A stretch of DNA of 64,000 nucleotides from Balanoglossus misakiensis (GCA_040954595.2 CM082597.2:4898001-4962000), one strand, 5' to 3'. Counted from the stretch's first letter, positions 37,317-50,096 are shown. The notes: generated by a model not told the origin, from the letters alone. A program made the numbers and translations.

Positions 37317-40216
37317 TTCGAAAAATCGTGCATGCAGCATATCTGACGCTATTCATTTTCTCAGCACAGCCAGCGGTGAAAATGGGGCAGGGATACTGAC
37401 TTGCGAGTCGCACGGTGTTCCAAAGAATGCCAGGGTGCAGTGCTGGGCAGGCAATTTATCTTGGAAAAGTTATTATCCGCACTTGGAACGAAAGCCTCTG
37501 ACCTACATTGTCACAAGGAACTCGCTTCTCATACATGTATGTTCAACCTTGGTTGTCAAATAAAAGTAATCCTGTCTTCGGGGAAAATTGATGGAAATTC
37601 CCAAATATGTCCGCACAAAAATTAATCTGAGAATATTGCATTTGTCAATTGGTATTAAAATCCCCAACTAGATAAAGTGAATATATAATAGTGAGAGTTA
37701 TGCATGTGGTGTTTCATTTGTCAAAAATTCTTAAGTTTATGATTAAATAATAAAAAATGTAGAGAATATATAATGGGGAAAGTAGTGAGGTGTAAATCGT
37801 TGTATAAATTGTTCAAGTAAACAACACTACTCTCATGTAATTAAGTAGCAACAGCAATAGCTATCAATCAAAGCCACTGGCAAATTAGTATTGGCTGCAA
37901 GAACAGTTGAAGTTCTAAAACTCATTTGCCTCATCGTTTCTTTCTCTCCGGGCAAACACCTGCCCTGGGTTTACATGTTTCTGAGTAGGAAATGGGATAG
38001 TCTCGATGGATTTTATAAGGCAGCTCGGGACAAGACAGGGCTTTGGTGTGCATTATTAGCTTAACAGAAGCACATAACATATTACCTGCACCAACTGATA
38101 CAAATGTAGTACTGCCTTCTCGCATTTGCATGTTATCCATTTTTTACCCTAATTCAAAACTGATTGACAAAAATTGATCGATAATGCTATAATGCTATAA
38201 ATGATAATATTAATTGGATCGGGTCTTCAGACTCACATTATAGGAACTGGTTCGCAGCTGTCTTATTGTATACCACACTGAGTATAAGCGTGTTTTAAAT
38301 AGGCCAAACGACCAACAGTACAAAGGCATGTCGATCACTGTCACAGCTTACAGGTGTTTTCAGTGTTTTAAAAAGATAAAAGTGTCGGACATGTGCACTT
38401 GATGACTATATGTCGCTTAAATATATACGTGCATGAAATTGTGCATATACTATATCTCCAGCGAAAGAAAATTAATTCAACAAAATAACCTTGATGAAAT
38501 GTTATTGTCTATAGAAATAACCTTTGGCGAATAAATGCTGCTGGCTCAGTATTCATCTCCTATATCTTCTATACAATACAATTGCATTGCAGTCTGATGA
38601 CTTCAGCACTGCACAACAACACAAAACCGCATAAAAATAACCAAGGCAGACACATGCCTGAAAAATAGTATATGTTACATGGTCTACATAGTTGGAGCTT
38701 CTGGACAGGACTTAACATGTGGTCTGATAGTACAGGGTTGTATCAAACACAGTACTGTAAATTCTGAATACATGTACATGTATAATAATGGGAACACATG
38801 ACTGAAGTACGAATGTATAAACACAACTCTAGCCAGTAATGGGCCAACGGGACTTGTTGCAGGATTTGAAAATTTGTAAAATGCCAAGTGTTAATTTTTC
38901 AAATATAATGTAGTGGTTTGGATTATAGACGGTTAAAAGGAATTGTAGGTAGAGTCCCTAGCACTGTATACAAAAATTGCATCACACTGGCGTCTATGTT
39001 GACACAGATCTGCACCACAGTGTCACGGCCTAGCGCCTGCAAAGAGGTGATTTTCTCTTGATGTCTCTCCTCATATCACGTTCGCGTAGCTTCATATTTT
39101 GCACGGTCAATTTACCCAGCATGATTTGCATGCCCAGAGGACATGTCATGATGGCTCTCAAATCTGTCTTCGGCAAAACTGACAGCTTCATTACAGAAAA
39201 GTGTGAGCCAAATATCCTGAAATACTTCATGCGATAATGGAACTGCAAAACGATGTTTTTTTCTCATTTAAGGAACGACGAAAGCGTGCGATCGATCAAA
39301 GTGATGAACAACATCAGCGGTGTTCCTATGTCTGTGCCGTAAAGAAGTAATTTACTTTCCAACTTTTGCGCAGGATACATGTGCTTGTCATTTATTGATG
39401 ACACCGCTACGACAACAAAAGATGATCAGTCTGCCAGGATATACAACTTATTTGGCATAATTTCTCAATGGGTTATATTTCCAAGGCGAATTCCAAGAAA
39501 TGATAGTCTTTTACATTTAATTAAAAATACTAATACATATTTTTAGATTTGTTAAATATGACACAAATTATTATAAACTATATTTCTTTCGCCTCGTTTA
39601 AATTTTAAAATAAAAATCAATTTCGTATTAAAGAACATGATACAGACATGCATCTTCCTTTTTATATATTTCCAAAAAACTTAACGGCCACATCTTTCTT
39701 GCAAAGCACGTATTATTTGAAATAGATGGCACATCTCTCAAAAAGGACGTCGAAAAGGCCTTAATCAGCTTTCGATAAAAGCAAGGAGTTTCCTGGATTT
39801 GAACATTTAAGTGGATTGGTTTTCAGTGGAACTGTTTCTTTTTACTTCAAAGAGTGCCGTCGCTCAACGTGAATTCAATCTCACATTTTTCACATCTAAA
39901 TGTGATAGCCCCAATTAATATAAACTCTTCTAACTTATTTCAAGATTTGCTAAAAAAAACACACTCCCATTTTGAACAACAGTATGCTTTTGCAGTACTC
40001 TGTGCTATCAATCATTTGTATGAGTGGAAGGGTCCACTCAGATATTTCTCAACTATTTTGAAACGTTCACATGAGTGCATTGAATTAATACTGATGGTAC
40101 ATTCCCAGGTATACTAGTCGTTGTGCAGAACACCGTGACTGCATACAAAAATTTGGTAGGTCGCGTAACTAGGACACCAAGCTGCATACCAACTATGGAT
40201 GTGCAGGTGATATAAG

Positions 40217-40243
40217 ATGCATGAAACAGGAAGTTTCATGCAT
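40217..40243. repeat. Perfect 11-bp hairpin
   Basis: Arms atgcatgaaac and gtttcatgcat with a 5-base loop, aggaa. The stem is too short for a microRNA precursor. The ATGCAT ends are themselves palindromic POU/octamer-like cores. Confidence 0.6.
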
Positions 40244-40586
40244 AGTATATTTTGAGACGAAAAAGTGGTATTGATTACCTCGCCATTAATTGACACAATA
40301 TCTGTGTCAACAAATATCGGAACATCTGGAATTTGCTTCAGGCTTTAAGATTCATCTGACAAAAAAAGTAAATAGTTTAATGGGGCGCCATTGGTCGATT
40401 TTTTGTCTGCAGACAGAGAAATCCATAAACTCACCCTGTCAAATAACTCTAGGGACACAGTGCATAACTAATAGTTTGAGTAATACAATGTCCTCTATAT
40501 TTTCTATTTCTATGCAGTCTCAATTGTGATATGGAATTCATTCTTTTAACACTGCTTACATCTATACAGCCAGAACAGAGATTGGT
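40244..40586. other. Gene-free interval
   Basis: Nothing recognised. Confidence 0.4.
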
Positions 40587-40703
40587 GGTCATTTTGATTT
40601 TCAAATTTGAGGCAATTTGGCACAGTGACCCATAATTTTTATTTTAAATTTCAAAAGAAAATAATCTAAAGTTGCCTCAAACAACTTATAAGAAAGTTTA
40701 GCA
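40587..40703 (+). repeat. Dispersed repeat family A, copy 2
   Basis: Same orientation as copy 1. It lacks the middle segment present in copies 1 and 3 (the tgctctatcatt-like block), so it looks internally deleted. Confidence 0.5.
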
Positions 40704-41520
40704 TTATCGCCAATGCTTTGTGAAGTCAGCAATAACAGGTGTATCTGCTTTGTCAGAAATTGCACTGCACTGAAACCTCATCTATCTCCACTTCACGTCC
40801 AACTGGGAAAGGAATGTGGGAATGTGCTGTGTTCCTATTTACCTTGGCTTGTAAGATGTGTGTCCTCATTTCTGTACAAATTCACGTTTAATGGTTCGCG
40901 TGTTGCTGAATCTCAAACAGTTGTGCTTTCAGTGCGGATTGAATGTCCGTTTTCACTCGCGAATAAAACAAGATAATCACTGTCTGAATCGACTGAATGT
41001 ACTCTATCTTAGAAAGATGCCCTTATCACATCAACAAATCTCATGGAATTGGCTTCATTCAAACATGTCCCCAGTTAAGGGCAATAACTCAACGCTTTTT
41101 GTTAACCCACGCCAAAGGACACCGGAGGTCACCGATGCACTCTTGATACAAATGAGCTATTGCTGAGAAACACCGTATATAATTCATATTCCATAGAAGC
41201 ACTCATCCCTTCCAGACTTTCAGCTTCTTCACGTTAAGCTCTTATACACAGCGCGTGATTAGATACACTTTTTTCGCCGATCGAAGTCGCTTACAGGAAA
41301 TTGATTGGGACACTATCTACTTACCAAGGCGTATTGCCAAGTTGATTCGCTGGCTTTAGGGCATCGTGTTCGCAATATTTTATTTCAGTGATGAGAGGCA
41401 ACTGTGCCAAGAATAGGCACATTGGGGTCACATATGATTGCCATATTAGCTGTGTTCTATACTGTCAGCTGAAGCATATGGATTCCTAAGTCATGTTTGT
41501 GTACTGAGACATTGCAATTT

Positions 41521-41787
41521 TCAAGCTTGTACGCTACATGCATGTATGTATGCTAGTGCTATCAATGGGCTAAAATTATTAGGGTTTGGGGGAATCCATG
41601 GGTACCTGGGTACATTCCACCACACCCCTGAAACACAGAAGTTAGTAAATATTTCTTTGGCAGTGCTACAGGCTGCTAGCACAACCCCTTTTCCTGTGAT
41701 GAGCATGGCATCCATGTAGCCATGGTTTCTTGCATTGACATCAACGAGCAATAAAATGCTCAGCGTAAATTTAATTGCCAATTGCAT
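41521..41787 (-). CDS. Unconfirmed small frame with signal-peptide-like start
   Basis: An 88-codon minus-strand frame begins MQLAIKFTLSILLLVDVNA, a plausible signal peptide with cleavage after VNA. It continues RNHGYMDAMLITGKG and has three Cys within the next 35 residues. The sequence also contains an internal acceptor-like tctgtgtttcag near 41637, and its 3' end runs into a short catgcatgtatgta repeat, which argues against a complete gene. No family recognised; chance is likely. Confidence 0.13.
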   Translation of the reverse strand: MQLAIKFTLSILLLVDVNARNHGYMDAMLITGKGVVLAACSTAKEIFTNFCVSGVWWNVPRYPWIPPNPNNFSPLIALAYIHACSVQA

Positions 41788-42212
41788 TATTCACGAACAC
41801 TTAAGGAAAGCGAGAACGGTATCACTTCGACGACCCGGGTTTTCCTATTGCGTATATAAGAGGTCTTTTAATCGCTTTGCGTGCCACGAAGAATGATCTG
41901 AAGGCCCTTAATGGCGCGCGGCACTTTGGCGTATCCTTTGTCAAAATGCCAGGTAGCATCAAGGTACGCGATGTGCTGATTGGCTGTTAGATAAGGAGAT
42001 ATGTGACGAGTGCACCTGCCATATCAGAGCTATCATCTGAGATCGCACCCCGCATTAGCTGTATGCTTAGAAGTGTGCGCGAAAAAAAGCTGGCGGAACT
42101 CCACTAATCCGTGACTAGACACGTTCCTTTTCAAACGATTTTTCTCAACTAATCACGGCTGATCAATAGTTTATCCAACTTGTCGGACCTGGGGAATGAT
42201 CACACACAGCGT

Positions 42213-42232
42213 GGGTGGAGGAGGGAGGGGGG
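42213..42232 (+). other. G-rich run with possible two-tetrad quadruplex
   Basis: gggtggaggagggagggggg offers several G runs with short loops. It is weaker than the canonical motif at 59374. Confidence 0.35.
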
Positions 42233-43540
42233 TTTACCTTTGAAATCGTTTGCACATACAACGGTTCCGTTTGTGCATTTAATGGGTATCTAAGAGTCTT
42301 AGACACAAAGCACAGTGCCCGTAAAAAAAACCCACACATGTCTGTATCTATCAGTGATTTTTTAGAACCTCATCATCGTAAAATACCTTAGTCGATGACT
42401 TTCATTATACATCTGGGTCAATCGATGCAGAAAGTACCGGTAATAGTGTACAATGAAACATCCACTGGCTTAGATTCAAACCAGCTCAGAAAATAATCCT
42501 TTGAAAGCAACTTGTGCAACTGCATGATCGATCCAGCACACTGTAACGACGAGAAAAAAACCCTGATTGCGGATGGTAATATGTGGTTTATATTTTGCTG
42601 GCCCCCAAACCGAGATCTACGGGCAGACATATCCCTGGCAGACATTGTTTAATCACTTCCTTGCATATACGCCCAGCAGTCCAGTCTTTCAAGCCAAAAT
42701 ATCTCTCGCAAAACCGATCTGTCGCTTTTGAGAAGCACCCAGCCACATTTCTGGAATCATGTGATCTGCCATCACCCACATACTTCATTAACAAGACAAG
42801 AGAGGTCCCACAAATCCGTTGGAGTGTTGGATATCTCCCACGTTTGATCAAATTGCAAGCTCAGCTGCCATGGTTCCATGGTGCAATGGTGGACCTCACA
42901 CATCCCTCAACAAAAACTCTCACCGCAAGAAACACAACAATAAACAATGCGGCCAAATTTGATTTTGAAATTCTCTGAGGTAAATACCCGGGGAATTCCC
43001 GCCATTATCATTTTGTGTGGCCTTAATTAAAGTTGCCACCTACATTGGACCGTTGTACTGGATAAATTATAGTCTACTTGTCATCAAAGTCCTGTGGAGA
43101 AGCGTGTTAGACTTCTTATAATCCCTATAATTATATTAGCACGCTATTTAATGAATGAAAAGGCAGGGTGTGAAAATTACAATTAACGATTGCGAGGTGC
43201 AGTGTTTCTTTCATACAACTCCATTCAAACCTCTGCATAGGGCGCTTGGTATTTTAAAGGCAATCTACAACATGGAATGTATTTTCGTTGCAAACGCAGT
43301 CTGTTACCAAGATTCTATTAATTGTATTATTCCAGTAAGCACAAAGGGTCAGCGGCTTTATGTAATTTACTAAAAGGGCTTTCATGGAGGTAGGTACTTC
43401 AGGCTTCGCACGCAATCGACCATTCAGCCCTTCTAGATTAACATCCTAAGCCAGCCGGAAAATGTATAATGCAGTGTCCTCATTTCATATCTGCATACTT
43501 CCAATGTTACAAATAATATTATGATGTCAGGCAAATAATG

Positions 43541-43600
43541 ATGTATGTATGTATGTATGTATGTATGTATGTATGTATGTACCGGTATATATGTATGTAT
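43541..43600. repeat. (ATGT)n microsatellite
   Basis: About ten units, an accggtat interruption, then three more. The third large array of this tetranucleotide in the window. Confidence 0.95.
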
Positions 43601-43724
43601 CGTCGAAAGTACACAATTATATAAATCTTCACTCTATTTGTACAATATATCAAGCAAAGTCTGTAAAATATTCAAACTAGCTTTTAATTTACTTGACATC
43701 CCTACATATCAGGTGCCATACATT

Positions 43725-43757
43725 AAAATGGCGGCGATGAAGTGCGCCCCCTGGAGA
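43725..43757. promoter_or_regulatory. YY1-like and CTCF-like sites side by side
   Basis: aaaatggcggc (43725-43735) matches the YY1 consensus AANATGGCGNC. Eight bases on, gcgccccctggaga (44-57 of the line starting 43701+40) has a minus strand reading tctccagggggcgc, which differs at two positions from the ccaccagggggcgc CTCF core. In animals YY1 sites over ATG often mark 5' untranslated regions, but the frame here stops after ten codons. Motif evidence only. Confidence 0.3.
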
Positions 43758-43760
43758 TAA

Positions 43761-46700
43761 ATTGTATCAGCAGTAGATTAGGGGGAACTAATTTTGGTCT
43801 GCCGTGAACAGAAAATACATACTGTCTAATGGTTTACTAAAAACTATTTTAAGGCAAATGTTAACATGTTATGATAATTGATAGAATGATACGATTTATG
43901 ATGTAACCATACATTGTGTATGTCTCAGACACCCCCAAGAACCCGACTGGATATCATTTTGGGGGCGCCCAAAATCAAATTTGAACCATGCACAGTAGAG
44001 TGTAGCCGGGAATGTCAAGAAACACCAACGCATTTCGCCGCCTCTGACGTCAGGTCTTGCATTAAGAAACAAGGTTGTCATGAAATCCATGATTAATCCA
44101 AAAGTAAATTTTCAACCCATTCAAGGTGGGATTTCAGTCCCCCTGACAGGGAACATTTACTCAAGGTTTAGCAAATATTTTCATAATCCATCCTATTTCA
44201 ATTATGGACTTGGGCAGATTCTTATTCCATACATTGTGACTCACTGTGTCTAGGATTGAGTACAAACATTATTCCAAAGTTTATGACGCACACACATGCA
44301 GCTCAACATCATTTGCAATCATACATTTGTAGTTTTCTGCACTGCTATTTCTGTCATCACCGCGGTAAACACCGTTGACGACACAGGAAAGCTGATTCTA
44401 TCATTTGACTGAGGACGTCGTTCAGTTGCAGTACCAAAGGGACGGCAAAACTTCATTACAGTGCCTGTGTGACATACTCCAAAGACAAGTGTGCATTTTA
44501 GATATGTAACATCTTAAAAATTCAACAGATACATCTAGTCATTTTATTTGTCTCCAGCCTGGAAGACCAGGGGTCGTTCAAACTACATCACTTTCTACAT
44601 TTTATCGATTTGGGCAAATTAACGCGGACATACTCTGACAGGAAAATGCGCGTGATATGAATAAATGTAGGTGATGGTACATGTACGTACCACACTGATA
44701 CCAATGTCAACTATATACCGGTAGCTCAGGGAGAACTTCTTTCAATATTTACACTGGTGTGTACACGATTGATGTAAAGACTCGCTCCCATATTTGCCGT
44801 GTAGATAAATGCATACATGCATAGCATAGTAAATTAGGCTTGGAAAAATAACGCTGTGGAATAGACTAAATTATGACATCATGGTTCAAAGTACTCAATT
44901 ACTCGCGACAATCTCTGGTCTCCGAGTCAGTTTTATCATAGGTGACAGTTTTCAAGAATTGATCAATAGACAGCAGTCTGAGAAGGCGGGTGAGAACTGA
45001 ATTACAAGGATGGAAAGTGTGATCACCTAATTAGTTTTAAATCACTATGGTGGGCCTTTGTTTGGAATGGCTTAGAGTCATTTATCACTTGCAAAATTAC
45101 ATGAACAACAAAAATATAATTGGTGAATTGCAATATGTACTAAAACCCACCCAAGACAAACAGCATTGACCACACCATACTTAGCCATACAGCACACGTG
45201 AATTTTGCATACTTCTGTACACATGCAATCACTAAACACGAGTCTATAAATAATTAACAAAAATGTGCAATATGCCACCTCTGGCTATCAGTAACAAGCA
45301 TTTGGAAATTGTAAATTTGACATGCATGTCCAGTGACACTTCTCTATGTGTTGAGCACACACAATACCCCAGTAAACATTTCAAGTGAATGACATATTGG
45401 TGGGCGACTTTACCATGCAATACTGAATACTGGTTATTTGAAACCTAGGACGACCAATGATATCTGAAAGCATATCTGATATCTGAAACTGATGAGCTGC
45501 AAACTTTTTTATCTGTTTGTTTTCCTGAGAAATGTGTCGCTCTGAAGGTGACAGTGGGTTTATTAAATACTGAAAGGTACCAGAGTCTGACTGTGCAGAG
45601 ATATAAATTATGTAAAAGTAGATCAGATAGAAATATGGTTGTATTTACAGTGCATTTCCAAAAGATCATGATTTCGGCCAGCTTTCAGTGACTGTACAGT
45701 CCCCATGATGCAACAGATCGAATTGCCCATTGAGATGGTCGGGCACTACCAGCAATCTCTCAGAAATCGACGTAGAAATATCACGATTACGTGTCTGTAG
45801 GTATTTATGATCTTTTCTTGCAATATTGCTCCAAAAATTCAAAGACATGCGCTCGATGTATCCATGCATGGCTCACCCACTGAAAACTAATCAGGCATAA
45901 GTCCTTGCACGAACAGGGGGCGTCTGATATATCGGCCAAAAATCCACACGTCCAATGTAAAGACAAATGACATCTGGTCAGAGTGACACGTGCCACTCAG
46001 TAAAAGGCATATTGGGAGTTAACGTGTACTCCTTCTGTCACATTATCACCGCCATTTTATCAGTATCCAGTACTTGAACTGAGATTAAGGAGACCAGAGC
46101 TCTAAAAGCATTGCACGTCAAGAAACTTTGATAAAAGCTTCTTAAAAATCTCTTAAGGGAGAATTATCAGGACCTGGACTAGAAAAATTGATGTTCACTC
46201 ACAAATAGGATTAATCTCTTCAGGTTTCAATAATATAAGTGTATATTTTGTGACATAGTAATCATACAAGCATAGAACTTGAGATCGAATGGGATTGGCT
46301 GTTGAGATGCTTTGATTATGTCATGGAATGGTTTTATTAGCTTTGCTTTGTTTGTGGTGTTGTGTACATTTCTTGTATAAGTGGCTAAACTCATATTCCT
46401 AGAGCATTGTGATGTGCTTTTATTATGTTATGATACTACAGGTATGTTATGCTAAATTATGTATATCATGTTATATTATATCATGTTAAGGTATGGTTTT
46501 GCTTTGCTCTGTTATGATGTGTGCACTTCTTGTATTATTCCTAGAGCATTGTCTAAACTTTACATTTTGGTATTTCTGTCAACGTAAAACATATGGCACA
46601 GTGGCAGCTGGGACACAGCAACACCGTTTACTGTATGTTTCAACAAGCAGAACACAATTAAGTTAGTCTCAGTTGGAAACCACGATGGTTGTACAAATAG

Positions 46701-47219
46701 ACAAGCAACGTAAGGGAAGCTAGAACATGCACTTACTTGGGTTTGTAGTTTAAAGTTTTGATGCAGTGTTTACTTGCACGTTTGTTTGACTACACACACA
46801 GTGTGGTATTTGCACTGATGGCAGAATGGTGCAAAGAATATCATCGCTTGTTGTACAATTTGCTTTCACTCGTAGTTATATATGCAGAGAGAAACAGAGG
46901 AATGTGTTTCATGTGTACACATCCACAAGCAGCAAATCACAGAGATTGCAGTGAATAGGGATAGTCTTACACGGGCAAAGCATGTCTGGAATCCAGTTGT
47001 GGATCAAGGGAGCAAACCGCAAATCCATGATCGGCGATGTTGACATTAAACGAGAAGCTTATTTCAAAGCCGTGAATCCTCAGCACACGACTGATAGTTA
47101 CACAGGGATATACCTAAGCCTACCCATCATGTATAAAAGATGTCACTCATGAAAACCTCACTTTATAAATCGAAACGCCAGAAAAAAGTGATTGTTAATT
47201 TTGAAAATAGATTCAAGTC
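43761..47219. other. Gene-free interval
   Basis: A perfect CRE at 44045-44052 lies in ctctgacgtcagg. A short direct repeat (ttcctagagcattgt near 46397 and 46540) and TTATGTTA-rich sequence lie at 46420-46510. No recognisable exon. Confidence 0.45.
44045..44052. promoter_or_regulatory. Perfect CRE, TGACGTCA
   Basis: Full palindromic octamer; the symmetry extends to CTGACGTCAG (10 bp). Confidence 0.28.
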
Positions 47220-47560
47220 AGTGTCTCGGCGCTCATTCTATTAGCGTAACTTCATGATTACTCCCGGGTGATTCATGGCACACATCCCGTTGAAATCTTC
47301 TCGCTCTATAATTGATAAACACGTGCCGTGCTCACGATAGAATGTGCCGTGATTCTCAGCGCCCGGTGCAGACGTCGTATACAAATTGCGTTCTGACAGA
47401 ATCAATGCCAGCCCGCTGCGTCCGGGCAAACTCAATTAATTAGCGGGAGCAAGCCGCGTCCCGGACAATCGATCAATTACACGGCGATCAGATACGACCT
47501 GTGAAGAAGCTGAACGCGAAGCAATGAAATGGATTCGGCCAAAAACCCCAAGGCAAAAAG
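47220..47560. other. GC-richer block with homeodomain, E-box and CpG-rich words; candidate enhancer
   Basis: This stretch stands out from its A+T-rich neighbours by CpG density and by dense non-repetitive motif content: CACGTG at 47320-47325, two tgccgtg words 22 bp apart, TAATTA inside caattaattag (47433-47443), and aatcgatcaattac near 47466. It ends just before a 1-kb minisatellite. The short antisense frames across it are unrecognised. Enhancer status is inference from composition and motifs. Confidence 0.25.
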
Positions 47561-47632
47561 AACGACATAATACAAACGGGAAGAGTATCGACCGACGCCA
47601 GAAATGATTGGTTGGCTGCATCGCAGCGTACA

Positions 47633-48660
47633 ACATGGTGGCAAAATTAACCTGAGATGAACATAAGTAATGTATGAACTTCTTCATGAACGTTGGCATC
47701 AAGACAGTCAAATAACATGGTGGTAAAATTAATGCGGCATAGGTTTAATAAAACTGAGGTTGTTGTACTAATTATATGAATTGGTTCCTGAAAATTGTTG
47801 TCAAAATAGTCTGGTAAAATTAAACTTGGTTTGATATAATTAATTAACTTCTTCATGGACTTCACTGTCAAGGACATTTCAATAAAACTGAGGTTGTATA
47901 TTAATCAAATGAAATTCTTCCTGAACGTTGTCCGTCATCAAAACAATCTGGAACAAGCTGGTAAAATTAAACTGGGATTGATATAATCAATTAACTTCTT
48001 CATTGAAGTTGTTATCAGGGACACCAACAGCACAAGGCCAAATTAAACTGAAGTGGGTATAATTATGTATGTTTGATGTTATTAATGTAAGTTGACATCA
48101 AGGCTAAAACATATTAGAGGGGTTGGTAAAACTGTGATATATGAACATCTTCATGGAAGTTGGTTTCAAGTAAGCCTAAAACATGATAGCAAAATAAAAC
48201 TGGAACAAGTATAATTATCTTCTGAACATCTTCAAGAAAGTTGACGCCACAACAAGCCTATGAAAGGTAGCAAAACTAAGCTGGGATGATTATATTTATT
48301 AAAACGAATGCTTCATGAAATGTAGTGTCAAGACAACCTGCTGTAGAGTTACTCAGCCATATTAAACCAAGATTGGTTTATATGAACTACTTCATGTGAG
48401 TTGGCATCACGCCTATAACATGCCAAAAGTAAAATAGGATGAGTATAATTGATATATGAACATCTGACAGGAAAGTTGGCGTGATGACAACCTATATTAA
48501 CATGGTGGCAAAATCAAACTGCCATGAGTACAAACATCTTCATAAAAGTTGGTCTCAAGTCAGCCTGATAACATGATGGTAAAATTACGCTGGAATTAGA
48601 ATAATCAATATATGAATCTCCCCAGGAAAGATGGCATCAAGACTATCCAGAACATGTTTA
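47633..48660 (+). repeat. Degenerate minisatellite, ~80-bp unit, about 12 copies
   Basis: The ordered words catggtggcaaaattaa, actgggatgagtataatt, tatatgaacttcttcatg, aagttggcatcaag and acaacctaaaacatg recur every 75-85 bp for about a kilobase (for example starts near 47633, 47715, 47811, 47957, 48180 and 48500). Copies differ by substitutions and indels, and some are fused or shortened. No unit has coding continuity. The regular order rules out dispersed insertion and points to old tandem amplification. Confidence 0.8.
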
Positions 48661-49972
48661 CAAGAAAAAGGATAATCTCGACTATAAATTCTTGTATGGC
48701 AACTGTATCAACAGTATGTTGACGAACAATTCAGTAGACTCTTTTCCAAACCCCACGAGATCCCGCGTGATCTCACCTGGCTAGACAATTTATATGAGAG
48801 GACGTTCTTGTGTGACACAGGGCAAACAACACATTGCCTATTATGTAAAACGGCATGAACATTACCATTTCTGCAACTTGGCTAGCAGCCTCATGCTACA
48901 CCTATGGTAATCAACCAAGTCTCGCGAGATCTCACAATGAGTGGAAAAGTCATCTAATGAGAAGTGTCTGTGCTCATTACAGCATTTAATAACATTCAGT
49001 ACTGTCACAGCGAGAAAAACTGTTTTCATGCTAAGCAGTATGTACCCTAGATTCATAATTACTGGTGTCTCTCTCCAGTGAACATTTGAATAGGTTGAAT
49101 TTCAACTGTCATTGCAACATCCAATGGCCTAAATAGAAAATGTATTTCCGCCTCTGCTTTAACAAAAAACCTGCATGTCTACCCCAATCTCAAGATCATC
49201 AGCGATAGTGAACTTATATACTATACACAGATTAATCTACATGTATCAATATCATCCTTTTGGAGTCACATAGTCGCAGTTTTTCGGTTTAGGGAAAGTA
49301 CTTGTCAAAGTGATAATAGATCTTGTTTTTTCTCCATGCTACACTTGACACAGGGTGTGGATTTTATAAACATTCTGACACTCACAATTGAATCTTTCGT
49401 TATTCATTGGTGGCATTGGCATTGGAGTAATCCACTTTGGAGCAATGGCTCCCATAGGGGGGTTCATGGTAATGAATTCAGGTGAGAGAACCAGTGAAGC
49501 GTGCAAACGAGTCTTTCATTTCCGTCAATTGAATTTGTGTTCATGACAGCCAGCGCATGTTCAACCACCTTTATCATTAATCCGTTCTGGTACTGAATGT
49601 CAATACCCTGGCAGATGGTATATTTTATCGGCGTGTTTTGGATAATTGATGGACAAAGAAAGGAGATGCGAGACTTTTACAGGTGATTATCATTTAAGTT
49701 GAAATTAATTCTGCATGATGTTTGTATAACTGACAAACGTTACATTTATACAAACATTCCATAATAAAGAGAAATACCAGACATGCCAGATAAACCAATA
49801 TTTTAAAGATATAATGTGATAATTGTTCTTTTTCCAATATTAAGGAAATATCTCTATTTTACTAATGACTATATGGCATTCCATTTTTGGTGTCCAAATT
49901 TCCTTAATTAAGTATGCAATGATCTTTTAAGAGCTTAATAATCAAACAATGCCCTGCCCCTTCCCTGAATAG
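48661..49972. other. Gene-free interval
   Basis: Contains the TCTCGCGAGA element and its relative (48755-48929). The rest has only short frames. Confidence 0.45.
48755..48935. promoter_or_regulatory. TCTCGCGAGA palindrome and a related upstream word
   Basis: tctcgcgaga at 48920-48929 is the exact palindromic CGCG element known from TATA-less animal promoters and bound by BANP in vertebrates. It is followed by tctcac. About 160 bp upstream, gagatcccgcgtgatctcac carries a diverged relative with the same gatctcac tail. A 9-of-10 variant, tctcgtgaga, lies at 58267-58276. No transcript start could be confirmed. Confidence 0.3.
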
Positions 49973-50096
49973 CGGCCATTTTGAATTTCCAATTTCAGAC
50001 AGTTGTGCTCTGTCATTCAAATTGAGTATGGTGACCCCAATTTTCAAAAGAGGCAAGCTTATAGTTGCTTTGAGCCAAATATGATAACATGTTTAG
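49973..50096 (+). repeat. Dispersed repeat family A, copy 3
   Basis: Closest to copy 1 in its left half (cggccattttga.tttc, tgctctgtcatt, atggtgaccc). The start of the 144-codon frame at 50003-50437 lies inside this repeat, which argues against that frame being a gene. Confidence 0.5.

Larger units (their letters stand above)
34242..40216. other. Gene-free interval
   Basis: Contains a CATA microsatellite at 35157, perfect CREs at 35985 and 37309, a Su(H)/CSL-type CGTGGGAA at 37045-37052, and A+T-rich stretches at 36750-36990, 37620-37860 and 39520-39660. No recognisable exon. Confidence 0.45.
40704..43540. other. Gene-free interval with unconfirmed frames
   Basis: Includes the minus-strand secreted-like frame at 41521-41787, a G-rich run at 42213-42232, and the 131-codon plus frame at 42583-42978 (discussed under rejected items). 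No RNA gene or transposon recognised. Confidence 0.4.

Noticed and set aside
42583-42978. 131-codon plus-strand frame
   Set aside because: An 87-codon frame runs antisense through the same DNA, there is no recognisable domain, and no splice or start context was found. Long frames on both strands suggest composition, not coding.
47633-48660. CRISPR-like or coding repeat interpretation of the 80-bp array
   Set aside because: Units are tandem and diverged throughout, without constant repeats and unique spacers, and they carry stops in all frames.
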